From Bacillota bacterium (GTDB lineage Bacteria > Bacillota > Clostridia > Acetivibrionales > DSM-1351): 49,686 bases of DNA. Below, piece after piece: positions 16,794 to 26,160 of the stretch (within the stretch, counting starts at the first letter, position 1; every line of letters starts with the position of its first letter). The notes under the pieces are model-generated. The model made no database searches. It saw only the letters and a program-made list of their open reading frames with translations, and was not told the DNA's origin. The stretch is from assembly GCA_023398105.1 (NCBI GenBank), contig JAEWST010000170.1, positions 1 to 49,686 on the forward strand, read 5' to 3'. The position numbers and the translations under genes were made by a program.

Positions 16794-19700
16794 ATGGGAG
16801 AATTCGTACACTTACATGTACATACACAATATAGTTTGCTTGATGGAGCAAATAGAATAACAGATTTAATAAAAAGGGTAAAAGAGCTGGGAATGGACAG
16901 CTGTGCTATAACAGACCACGGTGTAATGTACGGAATAGTTGATTTTTATAAGGAAGCCAAGAAAAATGGAATCAAGCCTATACTGGGCTGTGAGGTATAT
17001 ACGGCAAAAAGGAGTATGCATGACAAGCAGGCAGGAATTGATTCGGATTATGGACATTTGGTGCTATTGGCTCAAAACAATACAGGCTATAAGAACCTGA
17101 TGAAAATAGTTACACTGGGCTGTACGGAAGGCTACTACTACAAGCCCCGTGTGGATTATGAAACGCTGGAAAAATACTCTGAGGGTATTATTGCACTGAG
17201 TGCATGTTTGTCAGGTGATGTTCCTGCTGCACTGTTAAACAATGATTATGACAAGGCAGTGGAGCTGGCAAACAGGCTTAACAGCATATTTGGACAGGAT
17301 AATTTCTATTTGGAACTACAGCACAATGGAATAGCTGACCAGAATATGGTTAACCAGCAGCTTGTTAAATTATCCAATGAATTGGGTATTCCTTTGGTTG
17401 CTACAAATGATGCTCACTATTTGCTAAAGGAATCAGCTCAAGCCCATGAAATATTACTGTGTGTTCAGACAGGTAAGACAATTAATGATGAAAACAGGAT
17501 GCGTTTTAACACTGATGAGCTGTATATAAAATCCCCTGAGGAAATGCTTCAGCACTTTAAGAATGTTAAATCGGCACTAGAGAATACTGTAAAAATTGCA
17601 GAGAGGTGCAATGTTGAGCTGGAGTTTGGAAACCTTCATTTGCCAAGCTTTGATGTTGAGGAGGGTTATACTCCTTATGAATATCTGAAGGAAAAGTGTT
17701 ATCAGGGCTTGGCAGAGCGTTATGGTGAGGATTGTGATGAAACCATTTATCAAAGGCTAGAATATGAGTTGTCGGTTATTTCACAAATGGGCTATGTGGA
17801 TTATTTCTTAATAGTTTGGGACTTTATCAGATATGCACGGGATAATGGAATTATGGTTGGTCCTGGAAGAGGCTCGGCAGCAGGTAGTATAGTATCATAT
17901 TGCTTAAAAATAACAAGCATTGATCCTCTTAAATACAATTTGCTTTTTGAAAGATTCTTAAATCCTGAAAGAATTAGTATGCCTGATATAGATATTGATT
18001 TTTGCTATGAGAGAAGGCAAGAGGTTATTGAATATGTTGTTAAAAAATATGGTAAAGATAATGTTGCTCAAATAATAACTTTTGGAACAATGGCTGCAAA
18101 AAATGCAATCAGAGATGTGGGAAGAGCACTTGACATTTCATATGGGAATGTGGATGTTGTTGCAAAAATGATTCCCTTCCAAATAGGAATAACAATTGAC
18201 AAGGCATTGGAAATTAATCAAGAATTAAAGAAAAAATATAATGAGGATGAAGAAACAAGACTTTTAATAGATTCAGCAAGAAGCCTTGAAGGCTTACAGC
18301 GACATGCTTCTACCCATGCAGCTGGAGTAGTTATTTCAAAAAAACCTATTGTAGAATATGTACCCCTTCAAATGAATGACAACAATGTAACTACACAGTT
18401 TACAATGGGGCTGTTAGAGGAACTAGGGCTTCTAAAAATGGATTTTCTTGGTCTTAGAACACTGACTGTAATTAGAGATGCTTTAGAGCTTGTAGAGCAG
18501 GGGCATAATAACAAAATTGATATATCTAGCATTGATTATGATGATAAAGCTGTATACAAGATGATTGGTGAGGGCAAAACAGTTGGAATATTCCAGCTTG
18601 AAAGTGCTGGTATGACTCAGTTTATGAAGGAATTGCAGCCGAGCTCACTAGAAGATATTATTGCGGGTATTTCTTTGTACAGACCAGGTCCTATGGATCA
18701 AATACCTAGATATATAAAAAATAAAAACAACCCTAAAGAAGTTAAATATGTACATCCTTTATTGGAGAATATTTTGAATGTAACCTATGGCTGTATGGTA
18801 TATCAGGAACAGGTAATGCAGATTGTAAGAGAGCTAGCTGGCTATTCAATGGGCAGATCAGATCTTGTAAGGCGAGCTATGTCCAAGAAAAAAATCTCAG
18901 TCATGGAGGAAGAACGCAAAAACTTTATTTATGGTATTATAGATGAGGCTGGAAATGAAATTGTAAGGGGTGCAGTAAAAAATGGTGTAGATGAAGCCAC
19001 TGCAAATAAAATATTTGATGAAATGATGGATTTTGCAAGCTATGCCTTTAACAAGTCACATGCGGCAGCTTATGCTGTAGTTGCATATCAAACTGCATGG
19101 CTCAAGTATTATTATCCTACGGAATTTTTAGCGGCTTCACTAAATAGCTTTTTAGGTTCGAGTGATAAGGTTTCACAGTATGTTAATGAGTGTAAGGTGC
19201 TTAGTATTCAGGTTTTGCCTCCTGATGTAAATGAAAGCAGTGTTAAATTTACTGTTGTTAACGAAAAAATACGCTTTGGACTTGCTGCAATAAAAAATGT
19301 TGGGGAAAATGCAATACTATCTATGATTAAGGAGCGAGGACAAAATGGAGTTTTCGTATCCTTCCTTGATTTTTGTCAGAGGATTGACAGCCATGAAATC
19401 AATAAAAGATGTATAGAGAGTTTAATTAAAAGTGGAGCTTTCGACTCACTAAATATTTACAGGTCAAAGCTTATGGCTGTTTATGAACGCTTTCTTGATG
19501 GTATAGCACAATCAAAAAAGAAGAATATGGATGGACAGCTATCTATTTTTGATTTGATGCAGGAGCCACAAGAGTCATTGCAGGAGGATTATCCTGATAT
19601 TAAGGAATACCCTACAAATATTTTGCTGGGAATGGAAAAAGAAATGTTAGGGCTTTATGTTTCGGGGCATCCATTAAGTGAATATCAAAGTATACTTGAC

Positions 19701-20297
19701 AAAAATGTAAATTTATATAGTAAGGACTTATTTATTAGTGTTAATGATGAAGACTCAAATGAAATGCAGCTTGAAATGAAAAAGCTTGAGGACTCTATGA
19801 GAATTACAGTTGGAGGAATAGTTAACTCTAGAAAAACAAAAACTACAAAAAACAACAATCTAATGGCGTTTGTAGGACTTGAGGATTTATTTGGGACTAT
19901 GGAACTCATTGTATTTCCAACAATATATTCAAAATATTCTGATTTGCTGCAAATAGAGAGCGTTATTATTGTAAAAGGAAGACTAAGTTTGAGAGAAGAT
20001 GAGCAGCCTAAAGTAATATGTGAAGAGGTATTCCCTATAAATAGCTTTAATCAAAAGAATTCTGGAGAAAAGGGAGTGTATATGACCTTTGAAAAACCTC
20101 TTTCAAAAGAGGAAAGTAGTTCTTTTAGAGCTTTGCTCAAATATTTCAGCGGAACAACGCCTACTTATATTAATATGAAGAATGAGAAAAATTTTAAAAA
20201 ACTTGGCAGGCAATATTGGATTGATGTTAATAATGTTATAATAGAAGAGTTAGAATGTCGATTGGGAAAAGAAAATATAATTATAAGTTTTAGATGA
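16794..20297 (+). CDS. dnaE: DNA polymerase III alpha subunit DnaE
   Basis: A replicative C-family polymerase lacking an intrinsic 3'-5' exonuclease domain; in Firmicutes DnaE works with PolC in primer extension and lagging-strand synthesis. The 1167-aa product starts with a PHP domain (HLHVHTQYSLLDGA). It has the polymerase motifs GPGRGSAAGS near residue 356 and the catalytic PDIDIDF near 397. Then come FNKSHAAAYAVVAYQTAWLKYY, tandem helix-hairpin-helix regions and an OB-fold near 1003-1080. The ATG at 16794 follows AAGGAG; an in-frame TTG at 16764 lies upstream of that site and is rejected. The gene precedes the TRAP homologue by 174 bp. Confidence 0.97.
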   Translation: MGEFVHLHVHTQYSLLDGANRITDLIKRVKELGMDSCAITDHGVMYGIVDFYKEAKKNGIKPILGCEVYTAKRSMHDKQAGIDSDYGHLVLLAQNNTGYKNLMKIVTLGCTEGYYYKPRVDYETLEKYSEGIIALSACLSGDVPAALLNNDYDKAVELANRLNSIFGQDNFYLELQHNGIADQNMVNQQLVKLSNELGIPLVATNDAHYLLKESAQAHEILLCVQTGKTINDENRMRFNTDELYIKSPEEMLQHFKNVKSALENTVKIAERCNVELEFGNLHLPSFDVEEGYTPYEYLKEKCYQGLAERYGEDCDETIYQRLEYELSVISQMGYVDYFLIVWDFIRYARDNGIMVGPGRGSAAGSIVSYCLKITSIDPLKYNLLFERFLNPERISMPDIDIDFCYERRQEVIEYVVKKYGKDNVAQIITFGTMAAKNAIRDVGRALDISYGNVDVVAKMIPFQIGITIDKALEINQELKKKYNEDEETRLLIDSARSLEGLQRHASTHAAGVVISKKPIVEYVPLQMNDNNVTTQFTMGLLEELGLLKMDFLGLRTLTVIRDALELVEQGHNNKIDISSIDYDDKAVYKMIGEGKTVGIFQLESAGMTQFMKELQPSSLEDIIAGISLYRPGPMDQIPRYIKNKNNPKEVKYVHPLLENILNVTYGCMVYQEQVMQIVRELAGYSMGRSDLVRRAMSKKKISVMEEERKNFIYGIIDEAGNEIVRGAVKNGVDEATANKIFDEMMDFASYAFNKSHAAAYAVVAYQTAWLKYYYPTEFLAASLNSFLGSSDKVSQYVNECKVLSIQVLPPDVNESSVKFTVVNEKIRFGLAAIKNVGENAILSMIKERGQNGVFVSFLDFCQRIDSHEINKRCIESLIKSGAFDSLNIYRSKLMAVYERFLDGIAQSKKKNMDGQLSIFDLMQEPQESLQEDYPDIKEYPTNILLGMEKEMLGLYVSGHPLSEYQSILDKNVNLYSKDLFISVNDEDSNEMQLEMKKLEDSMRITVGGIVNSRKTKTTKNNNLMAFVGLEDLFGTMELIVFPTIYSKYSDLLQIESVIIVKGRLSLREDEQPKVICEEVFPINSFNQKNSGEKGVYMTFEKPLSKEESSSFRALLKYFSGTTPTYINMKNEKNFKKLGRQYWIDVNNVIIEELECRLGKENIIISFR

Positions 20298-20471
20298 TTT
20301 CAAACTCTGCCTCAAGTAAACTTATTTCAAGAAGATACTGTATGAAAATGAAATTTTTTATTGTAGTTTATAGACTGTGAAGTAATTTGAAATATATAAA
20401 AATAACATAATAAAGTGCTTAATATTGATTTTTGGTGGAAAATAATATAATATAAATGTCGAGGTGGTTAA

Positions 20472-20705
20472 ATGGACAGCCTAGAAGATAAAATTTCTGG
20501 TGAGTATGTTGCCGTTAAGGCAGAGGAAAACGGAGTTACAATTATTGGTTTGACACGTGGAAGGGATACTAAGTTTCATCATACAGAAAAACTAGACAAA
20601 GGTGAATTGCTGCTTGCACAATTTACAGAGAATACATCTGCGATTAAAATCAGAGGCAAGGCTATTGTTTATTGCAGATATGGTACTATTCAATGCGGTG
20701 AATAA
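20472..20705 (+). CDS. mtrB: Tryptophan RNA-binding attenuator protein (TRAP) homologue
   Basis: A 77-aa protein very like Bacillus TRAP: EYVAVKAEENGVTIIGLTRG, DTKFHHTEKLDKGE, and QFTENTSAIKIRGKA are the recognised conserved blocks, including the FHHTEKLDKGE loop and the Thr/His residues around the tryptophan pocket. TRAP forms an 11-mer ring that, with bound tryptophan, wraps (G/U)AG repeats in trp-operon leaders and blocks transcription or translation. The ATG follows GAGGTGG at 20461-20467. There is no trp gene in the window and no obvious (G/U)AG-repeat target was seen nearby. TRAP is uncommon outside Bacillus and some Clostridia. Confidence 0.88.
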   Translation: MDSLEDKISGEYVAVKAEENGVTIIGLTRGRDTKFHHTEKLDKGELLLAQFTENTSAIKIRGKAIVYCRYGTIQCGE

Positions 20706-20731
20706 CAATTTGAAAGGTAGTGTAGATTACG

Positions 20732-20929
20732 ATGTGGACAGTGGTATATATGGCCCAGAGCAAAGATGTAGCAAATGAACTACAAAATCTTTTGTCCAAT
20801 GAAGGTATTCTTGTTAAATTAAGGCCAATTAGTAAAAATCATGAGAATAATGATAATTACTTTGAAGTCCTTGTTCCTGAGGCAGAGGTTGAGGAAGCAC
20901 ATAGCGTTATTATAGAAACGGGTTATTAA
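20732..20929 (+). CDS. Small conserved protein (DUF2007-like)
   Basis: A 65-aa protein. The pattern WTVVYMAQSKDVANELQNLLSNEGILVKLR followed by a beta strand and a final helix (EAEVEEAHSVI) resembles the DUF2007 fold, sometimes described as a putative signal-transducing or PII-like domain. The function is unknown. It begins 26 bp after mtrB and probably shares its transcript. Confidence 0.6.
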   Translation: MWTVVYMAQSKDVANELQNLLSNEGILVKLRPISKNHENNDNYFEVLVPEAEVEEAHSVIIETGY

Positions 20930-21024
20930 TAAAATTATGTATGATGGCTTCGTGCATATGATGCTCGGAGCTATTATTTTGTTGTAAATAGAATAGTGTT
21001 GTGAAAGAGTGTGGTGGTTAAGAA

Positions 21025-21453
21025 ATGTATTACATTGATACACAATTAACAGTCAGGTATGCCGAAACAGATAGAATGGGTATAGTACATCATTCAAATT
21101 ATGCGGTTTGGTTTGAGGCAGGCAGGACGGAATTAATCAATAAATGTGGAATTTCTTATTCTGAGGTTGAAGAAAAAGGGATACTTTTACCCTTGCTTGA
21201 GCTTAAATGCAAGTTTATAAGTTCATCGACATATGAGGATAAAATAATAGTAAGAACTAGAATAAAAAGTTATTCCAAAACTAGATTAATCTTTTGCTAT
21301 GAGGTTTTTAAAGAACAAGATATGACTAAACCTATAACAACTGGTGAAACTGTTCATGTTTGGACAAATAGTGAACTAAAACCTATAAACTTACAGAAGC
21401 ACTTTCCTGAACTTTATCATATAATAAGTATAAATTCTATTGAAGAGACATAA
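21025..21453 (+). CDS. Acyl-CoA thioesterase (YbgC/FadM-type hotdog)
   Basis: The 142-aa hotdog-fold protein carries the 4-hydroxybenzoyl-CoA-thioesterase-type motif RYAETDRMGIVHHSNYAVWFEAGRTELI, with the catalytic Asp in TDRMG. It probably hydrolyses acyl-CoA or acyl-ACP thioesters in the cytoplasm. The substrate is not predictable. The start is preceded by GTGGTGG. It stands just upstream of pgsA, so a link to phospholipid metabolism is possible but inferred. Confidence 0.88.
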   Translation: MYYIDTQLTVRYAETDRMGIVHHSNYAVWFEAGRTELINKCGISYSEVEEKGILLPLLELKCKFISSSTYEDKIIVRTRIKSYSKTRLIFCYEVFKEQDMTKPITTGETVHVWTNSELKPINLQKHFPELYHIISINSIEET

Positions 21454-21648
21454 TAGCATATAAAATATTGCACTCCATAATGAGTTTGTGATAGACTATG
21501 CTTACTAAAGTCTATTCAAAGTTTTAATAGTATTTTTTAATTAAAGGTTTGAGCAAATTTGAAGTAGATTGTTTATCTTATCAAAATCAATTTGGTTTAT
21601 CGGCTTTCGTGTATTGAATATAAATTAGTAAAATCAGGTGGTGTTCCA

Positions 21649-22227
21649 GTGGTAATTAACATTCCAAATATATTAACGGCTATAAGGCTAATTATTGTGC
21701 CTATTTTAGGTTATTCTATGCAGAGCGAAAGGTATATGCTCGCTATGATTCTTTTTGCTTTTGGGGGAATTACTGACGTTGTAGATGGCTATATTGCGAG
21801 AAAATTCAATATGATAACAAAATGGGGCAAGTTTTTTGACCCATTAGCAGACAAACTTATGCAAATAACAGCATTGACTTTCTTGGTAATAAAGGGTTTT
21901 ATACCCATTGTAGTACTTATTATTGTAGTTTTAAAGGAACTATTAATGTTAATTGGAGGCATACTGCTCTATACAAAAGGAAAAACAGTTATTGGTGCAA
22001 ACTGGTACGGGAAACTAGCTACCGTAATTTTCTATTTTGCAATAATTGCAACTATAATTCTTAGAATAGAGAGTTTAAGCAATAGTTACACAACAATAGC
22101 TATTGATATTGCCCTTGGCTTAGCAGTTGTATGTACGCTTTTTGCATTAGTGAGATATATAATTATATATTTGAAATTTTCAAAGAATTATGAAAAAGAT
22201 ATTCTAACTAATGGAGCAAAAAAATAG
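21649..22227 (+). CDS. pgsA: CDP-diacylglycerol-glycerol-3-phosphate phosphatidyltransferase
   Basis: Makes phosphatidylglycerol-phosphate from CDP-diacylglycerol and glycerol-3-phosphate at the inner membrane. The 192-aa product has the full CDP-alcohol phosphatidyltransferase signature D-x2-D-G-x2-A-R-x8-G-x3-D-x3-D in DVVDGYIARKFNMITKWGKF followed by FDPLAD. It has about five hydrophobic helices. GTG at 21649 (VVINIPNILTAIRL) is chosen because AGGTGG at 21636-21641 is correctly spaced. A TTG at 21592 would add 19 residues unlike the family. Confidence 0.93.
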   Translation: MVINIPNILTAIRLIIVPILGYSMQSERYMLAMILFAFGGITDVVDGYIARKFNMITKWGKFFDPLADKLMQITALTFLVIKGFIPIVVLIIVVLKELLMLIGGILLYTKGKTVIGANWYGKLATVIFYFAIIATIILRIESLSNSYTTIAIDIALGLAVVCTLFALVRYIIIYLKFSKNYEKDILTNGAKK

Positions 22228-22305
22228 TAAGTATATTACTCAGCTTTCGCATGTAGTGTTTTTAGGAAATTAAAATTTTCAATATAAAGTTTGTATAGAA
22301 ATATA

Positions 22306-22330
22306 GGTACACTTAAGGGTGTGCCTTTTA
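22306..22330 (+). terminator. Probable terminator after pgsA
   Basis: A 7-bp stem GGTACAC/GTGTGCC with a 6-nt loop, then TTTTA. It is modest but well placed. Confidence 0.5.
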
Positions 22331-22447
22331 CTATAGTGTGAGATTATGCATCAAATTTCAACATAAACAAGGAAAATAAGTTAGTTTACTTGGTAATAAA
22401 CTATTGATAAAATTGAACATGGATAGACTTTTCGTATGGGAGATTTA

Positions 22448-22480
22448 AGTTAATAAAGAGTTAATAAAGAGTTAATAAAT
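22448..22480 (+). repeat. 11-bp tandem repeat, three copies
   Basis: AGTTAATAAAG occurs three times head to tail, the last with one change, about 40 bp before the DUF5685 start codon. It may alter promoter spacing by slippage. Confidence 0.85.
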
Positions 22481-22520
22481 TAGTATTATTTTTATGTTAT
22501 AACTAATTTGGAGGATACAA

Positions 22521-23399
22521 ATGTTTGGATATATAATGCCAGAGAAACCTGAACTGAAAATAAAAGAATTTGATATGTATCGTGCTTATTATTGCGGAGT
22601 TTGTAAGTCTATCGGGAAAAGGCATGGCCAGATAAAAAGAATGACTCTCACCTACGATGCGGCTTTTCTAGCTTTACTATTATGTTCAATATTAAATGTT
22701 GAAGTAAAAGTAAGCAAAGAACGCTGTATGGTACACCCTACTAAAAAATCCTTTGTTATTTATAATGAAATTATTGATTATTCATCCGACATTAATATAA
22801 TATTAGCGTATAATAATATTGTTGATAAGTGGAAGGACGATAAATCTAAAATAGCTTTATTGGGTTTAGTGGGGCTTAAAAGAGCATATAAGAAGCTAAA
22901 AGCAAAATATTCTGCCAAGTGTGATATAATAAATAAAAGATTAGAGGAACTGTCTATACTGGAAAAAAACAACTGTGATTCAATTGACCAAGCAGCAGAG
23001 CCTTTTGCAAAGCTAATGGAAGAAGTATTAGACTATGAAAAGCTTGATGATAATACAAGACAGGTTCTGAGATGGATGGGCTACAATCTAGGAAAATGGA
23101 TTTATTTAATTGATGCATTTGATGATTTGGAAGACGATATTAAAAACTCTAGCTATAACCCATTCCTTATTCATTACAAATATAAGGGCAACGATGTTTG
23201 TGAATTTAAAGATAGTATAAAGGAACAAGTTGAGTTTACTCTATTGTATTGTTTGGGTGAGACATCAAAAGCGTTTGAATTATTAACAGCAAAGGAAAAT
23301 AAAAGTATACTAGAAAATATATTATATATAGGCATGTTAAGTAAGACTGACAAAATTTTATGCCAGAGGAGTTGTGTAAAAGGTGAAAAATCCATATGA
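22521..23399 (+). CDS. DUF5685 family protein
   Basis: A 292-aa soluble, mostly helical protein. The N-terminus MFGYIMPEKPELKIKEFDMYRAYYCGVCKSIG, with its CGVC pair, followed by a helical domain with FDDLEDDIKNSSYNPF near residue 212, matches the DUF5685 family of Firmicutes and Actinobacteria. The Asp-rich motif recalls helical prenyl-transferase-like folds, but no function is known. GGAGG at 22510-22514 sets the start. The 3' end overlaps the DnaJ-domain gene by 17 bp, so the two are translationally coupled. Confidence 0.75.
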   Translation: MFGYIMPEKPELKIKEFDMYRAYYCGVCKSIGKRHGQIKRMTLTYDAAFLALLLCSILNVEVKVSKERCMVHPTKKSFVIYNEIIDYSSDINIILAYNNIVDKWKDDKSKIALLGLVGLKRAYKKLKAKYSAKCDIINKRLEELSILEKNNCDSIDQAAEPFAKLMEEVLDYEKLDDNTRQVLRWMGYNLGKWIYLIDAFDDLEDDIKNSSYNPFLIHYKYKGNDVCEFKDSIKEQVEFTLLYCLGETSKAFELLTAKENKSILENILYIGMLSKTDKILCQRSCVKGEKSI

Positions 23400-24021
23400 G
23401 GTACTAGGAATTAAAGAAGGGGCTTCTGATGAAGAGATTAAAAAGGCATATAGAGAACAGGTAAAAAAATATCATCCTGATCAATATCAAGACAATCCTC
23501 TTTCAAAATTAGCCGAGGAAAAACTTAGGGAAGTAAATGAAGCATATGAATACTTAACAGGAAAAGGTCAGAGTGCTAAAGCCAGCAATGGATGGAGCGG
23601 AAGAAGTGCAGGAAATAGTCCAAATCAAAGCACAAGTTCATACAGTAATAATAGCAGTGATAGCTTTGGACAAGTAAGAATGTATATAAACAATGGCAAT
23701 ATATTGCAGGCTGAGTCATTGCTTGATACCATCTCAAACAAAAATGCTGAATGGTTTTATTTAAGAGGTCTTATATTTATGAAAAAAGGCTGGTACAATG
23801 AAGCTTCAATGAATATAAAGCAAGCAGTAAATATGGATCCTACAAATTTTGAGTACAGAAATACACTTAATAGAATGAATTCAAGCAATAATATGTATCG
23901 TGGCAATGCAAGCAACAGAGGCTATAATGCGGGTCCTAGTTTTTGTGATATGTGTACCTGCTTGTGGTGTTCAGATTCTATGTGTGAGTGTTGCGGCGGA
24001 GATTTAATTTCATGCTGTTAA
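23383..24021 (+). CDS. J-domain protein with Cys-rich tail
   Basis: The 212-aa product has an N-terminal J domain (about 1-62) with the HPD tripeptide in KKYHPDQYQDN, so it should stimulate a DnaK-type ATPase. A Ser/Asn/Gly-rich linker and a TPR-like segment (LDTISNKNAEWFYLRGLIFMKKGWYNEA) follow. The tail has 8 cysteines in 26 residues (CDMCTCLWCSDSMCECC and a final CC), which suggests metal binding. It is not canonical DnaJ, since the G/F and CxxCxGxG zinc domains are absent. The GTG start overlaps the DUF5685 gene. Confidence 0.85.
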   Translation: MKNPYEVLGIKEGASDEEIKKAYREQVKKYHPDQYQDNPLSKLAEEKLREVNEAYEYLTGKGQSAKASNGWSGRSAGNSPNQSTSSYSNNSSDSFGQVRMYINNGNILQAESLLDTISNKNAEWFYLRGLIFMKKGWYNEASMNIKQAVNMDPTNFEYRNTLNRMNSSNNMYRGNASNRGYNAGPSFCDMCTCLWCSDSMCECCGGDLISCC

Positions 24022-24193
24022 TAAGTTTGTAGGTGTTTATAAACTTGAAAATTAGAGTTATACTGACATGAGTAATTTTATTTTACTATTTGATTAGCTA
24101 GAAAAAGGTTTTTTAGAGCATGGTTATTTTTTGAGCCTCAGATTCATTACTATTTTTTGCCTAAAAGCTGGCGTGGAGGTTGATATACTTAAC

Positions 24194-24709
24194 ATGAACA
24201 ACAATAAAAGAGTTAAAGGTATTGCACTAGGGGGTATTCTAGCTGCATTTGCTGTAATATGTGTTTTTCTTGCATCTATACTCCCTACAAGTGTGCTTAC
24301 TTTGTATGCTGTTAGCTCGTTGTTTATTTCAGTTATTATTATTGAATTTGGCACAAAAGCGGGATGGACCTTTTATGTTGTATCTAGCATATTATCAGCG
24401 GTCTTGGTTCCAAGACTGGAAGTTGTGCCGTTTGTTGTATTTTTTGGAGTGTATGGCTTAATTAAATTCTATACTGAAAAAAACCAAAGTAGGATTTTAG
24501 AGTATATATTAAAGATTGTTTATTTTAATATATGTTTACTGCTAGGGCTATTTTTCTTAAAAGAAATAATACTTATGGGAGTAACCATTTCTGCCCCTAT
24601 TTATATAGTTGCTGGGTTATTAGAGTTGGTTTTTATACTATATGACTATGTATATACATTGTTTATCCGATTCTACGCTTCAAAGTTAAAGCCTAAATTG
24701 AAGCTTTAA
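24194..24709 (+). CDS. Integral membrane protein, possible ECF S-component-like
   Basis: The 171-aa product has a short basic N-terminus (MNNNKRVKGIALGG) and about five transmembrane helices with AAFAVICVFLASILP first. The KRVKGIALGGILAAFAVI start resembles substrate-binding S components of energy-coupling-factor vitamin transporters and small DUF2232-type proteins. The match is weak, and no energizing genes are next to it. GGAGG lies 14 bp before the ATG, rather far. The upstream in-frame TTG at 24131 has no ribosome binding site. Confidence 0.6.
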   Translation: MNNNKRVKGIALGGILAAFAVICVFLASILPTSVLTLYAVSSLFISVIIIEFGTKAGWTFYVVSSILSAVLVPRLEVVPFVVFFGVYGLIKFYTEKNQSRILEYILKIVYFNICLLLGLFFLKEIILMGVTISAPIYIVAGLLELVFILYDYVYTLFIRFYASKLKPKLKL

Positions 24710-24914
24710 GCTTAAATAAGCATTAAAATTGTAGCGGAAGATTATATATTAGTTTGGTTAATTAGTGCTTGCTGAACGGATAAGGAATTTATTTGGAAAA
24801 TTATAAAGGTACATAAATTAATGCAAAGCTTGGCAAAAATCAATGACAACAATGAACACCTATAATTTTAGATATGAAATTTGAGTAAATACATATATGG
24901 AAATAATTTGAAAT

Positions 24915-24967
24915 AAAGCACTGTATATATTACAATAAATGTAATTGCAGTGCTTTTTTGTTTTTTT
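24915..24967 (+). terminator. Terminator-like hairpin upstream of small membrane gene
   Basis: AAAGCACTG pairs with CAGTGCTTT, with an inner TTACA/TGTAA stem, followed by a T-rich run. It would end transcripts from the preceding gene. Confidence 0.75.
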
Positions 24968-24997
24968 GCATTTGGTAAATTCACTATGGAGGTTAAA

Positions 24998-25288
24998 ATG
25001 AGCCCAGCTTTTTCATATTCAATTGCTGTTTTTCTAATTATCTTTGTAGCGGGCTGCTCAGTAAATCTACTAAGGCAGCATTATATATTTCAGTTAATTG
25101 GAATTGCTTTTTTCTTTACATATATAGTGGTTAACTCTGCAATAATTGTGGAGAGTACCGTAAGTGTAACTATTCAACAGTTGTTCTACAGCTCACTTCC
25201 AAGCCTTTTTGGCATGTCTGCGTGTCTTATCTGTTTAGCACTAGGAGTCTGGATTTTTCCTTCAATCAGAAGCAAATTTAAGGATTAA
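24998..25288 (+). CDS. Small hypothetical membrane protein
   Basis: A 96-aa product with three hydrophobic segments (YSIAVFLIIFVAGCSVNLL, FQLIGIAFFFTYIVVNSAII and SACLICLALGVWIF). GGAGG at 24988-24992 defines the ATG at 24998; the ORF extends upstream to 24950 but without a ribosome binding site and through the terminator's T-tract. The family is not recognised. Confidence 0.6.
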   Translation: MSPAFSYSIAVFLIIFVAGCSVNLLRQHYIFQLIGIAFFFTYIVVNSAIIVESTVSVTIQQLFYSSLPSLFGMSACLICLALGVWIFPSIRSKFKD

Positions 25289-25611
25289 ATTAATAGCACA
25301 ACTTTCCCCTATAATAAGCCTATCAATGCAGAAGACTTATTCATTTACAATCTACCTGACTAATTTTCACACAAATTTCATGATAAAATGTATCTAGTTT
25401 TAATTAATATGATATAATAAAAAATATTTGTAATACTATTCCGTATTTAAAAATAGAGGAACTATTTTAATGCAAATTAGTGTAATATGTTTAATAGTTA
25501 CTGCTTGGAGCTTGCTTGCTAAGAGCTTTAATACAAAAAAATAGATTTTATTTTGATATACATTATTTTATAACATCTTACGAAGGTTTGATGAAAGGAT
25601 GGGTTAACACT
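25289..25611. promoter_or_regulatory. Intergenic region upstream of the XRE-cupin regulator
   Basis: 323 bp without a convincing gene. A TATAAT box at 25413-25418 is a possible promoter element; no good -35 was seen. The ORF that extends the regulator upstream to 25516 has no ribosome binding site. Confidence 0.35.
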
Positions 25612-26160
25612 ATGAATGAGAAGGTAAAGGATATTGCGGTCAGAATTAAAGGATTGAGACTGTTATCTGGAGAATCTGAAAAAGCAGTGGCAGACGCAAT
25701 TGGAATAAATGTTAATGAATACTTTAAATATGAAAATGCACAAGACGATATTCCAGTCAGTATATTGTATGAAATAGCTGAATATTACAATGTGGATATG
25801 ACAGAAATATTAACTGGCACTTCACCAAAATTGCATGATATCAGCTTTGTTAAAAAGGGTGAAGGCTTGACGGTTCAAAGATTTGATCAATACAAGTTTG
25901 AAAGCCTTGCATATAAATATTCCAATAGAAAAATAGAGCCTTTGCTTGTTGAACTTGACCCGGAAAATTCTCCTGAGCTTGTTTCACATAAAGGACAGGA
26001 GTTCAATTTTTGCCTTGAAGGCAGGATGCAGGTGATAATAGGCAAGGAAAGTTTTACTATGGAACCTGGTGATTCCTTGTATTTTAATTCAACACTGCCT
26101 CACAAACAACTGGCATTAGACGGAAAGCCTGCAAAATTTGTAACTATTATTTTGCTATAG
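25612..26160 (+). CDS. XRE-family regulator with cupin domain
   Basis: The 182-aa protein has an N-terminal helix-turn-helix (about 5-62; RIKGLRLLSGESEKAVADAIGINVNEYFKYENAQDDIP). The C-terminal single cupin_2 domain (about 105-180) contains HKGQEFNFCLEGRMQVIIG and EPGDSLYFNSTLPHK, so it should bind a small ligand or metal. Proteins of this architecture are often found next to an AMP-forming acyl-CoA synthetase in Clostridia, as here (gene at 26480), and probably regulate it. AAAGGATGGG sits 8 bp before the ATG. Confidence 0.88.
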   Translation: MNEKVKDIAVRIKGLRLLSGESEKAVADAIGINVNEYFKYENAQDDIPVSILYEIAEYYNVDMTEILTGTSPKLHDISFVKKGEGLTVQRFDQYKFESLAYKYSNRKIEPLLVELDPENSPELVSHKGQEFNFCLEGRMQVIIGKESFTMEPGDSLYFNSTLPHKQLALDGKPAKFVTIILL

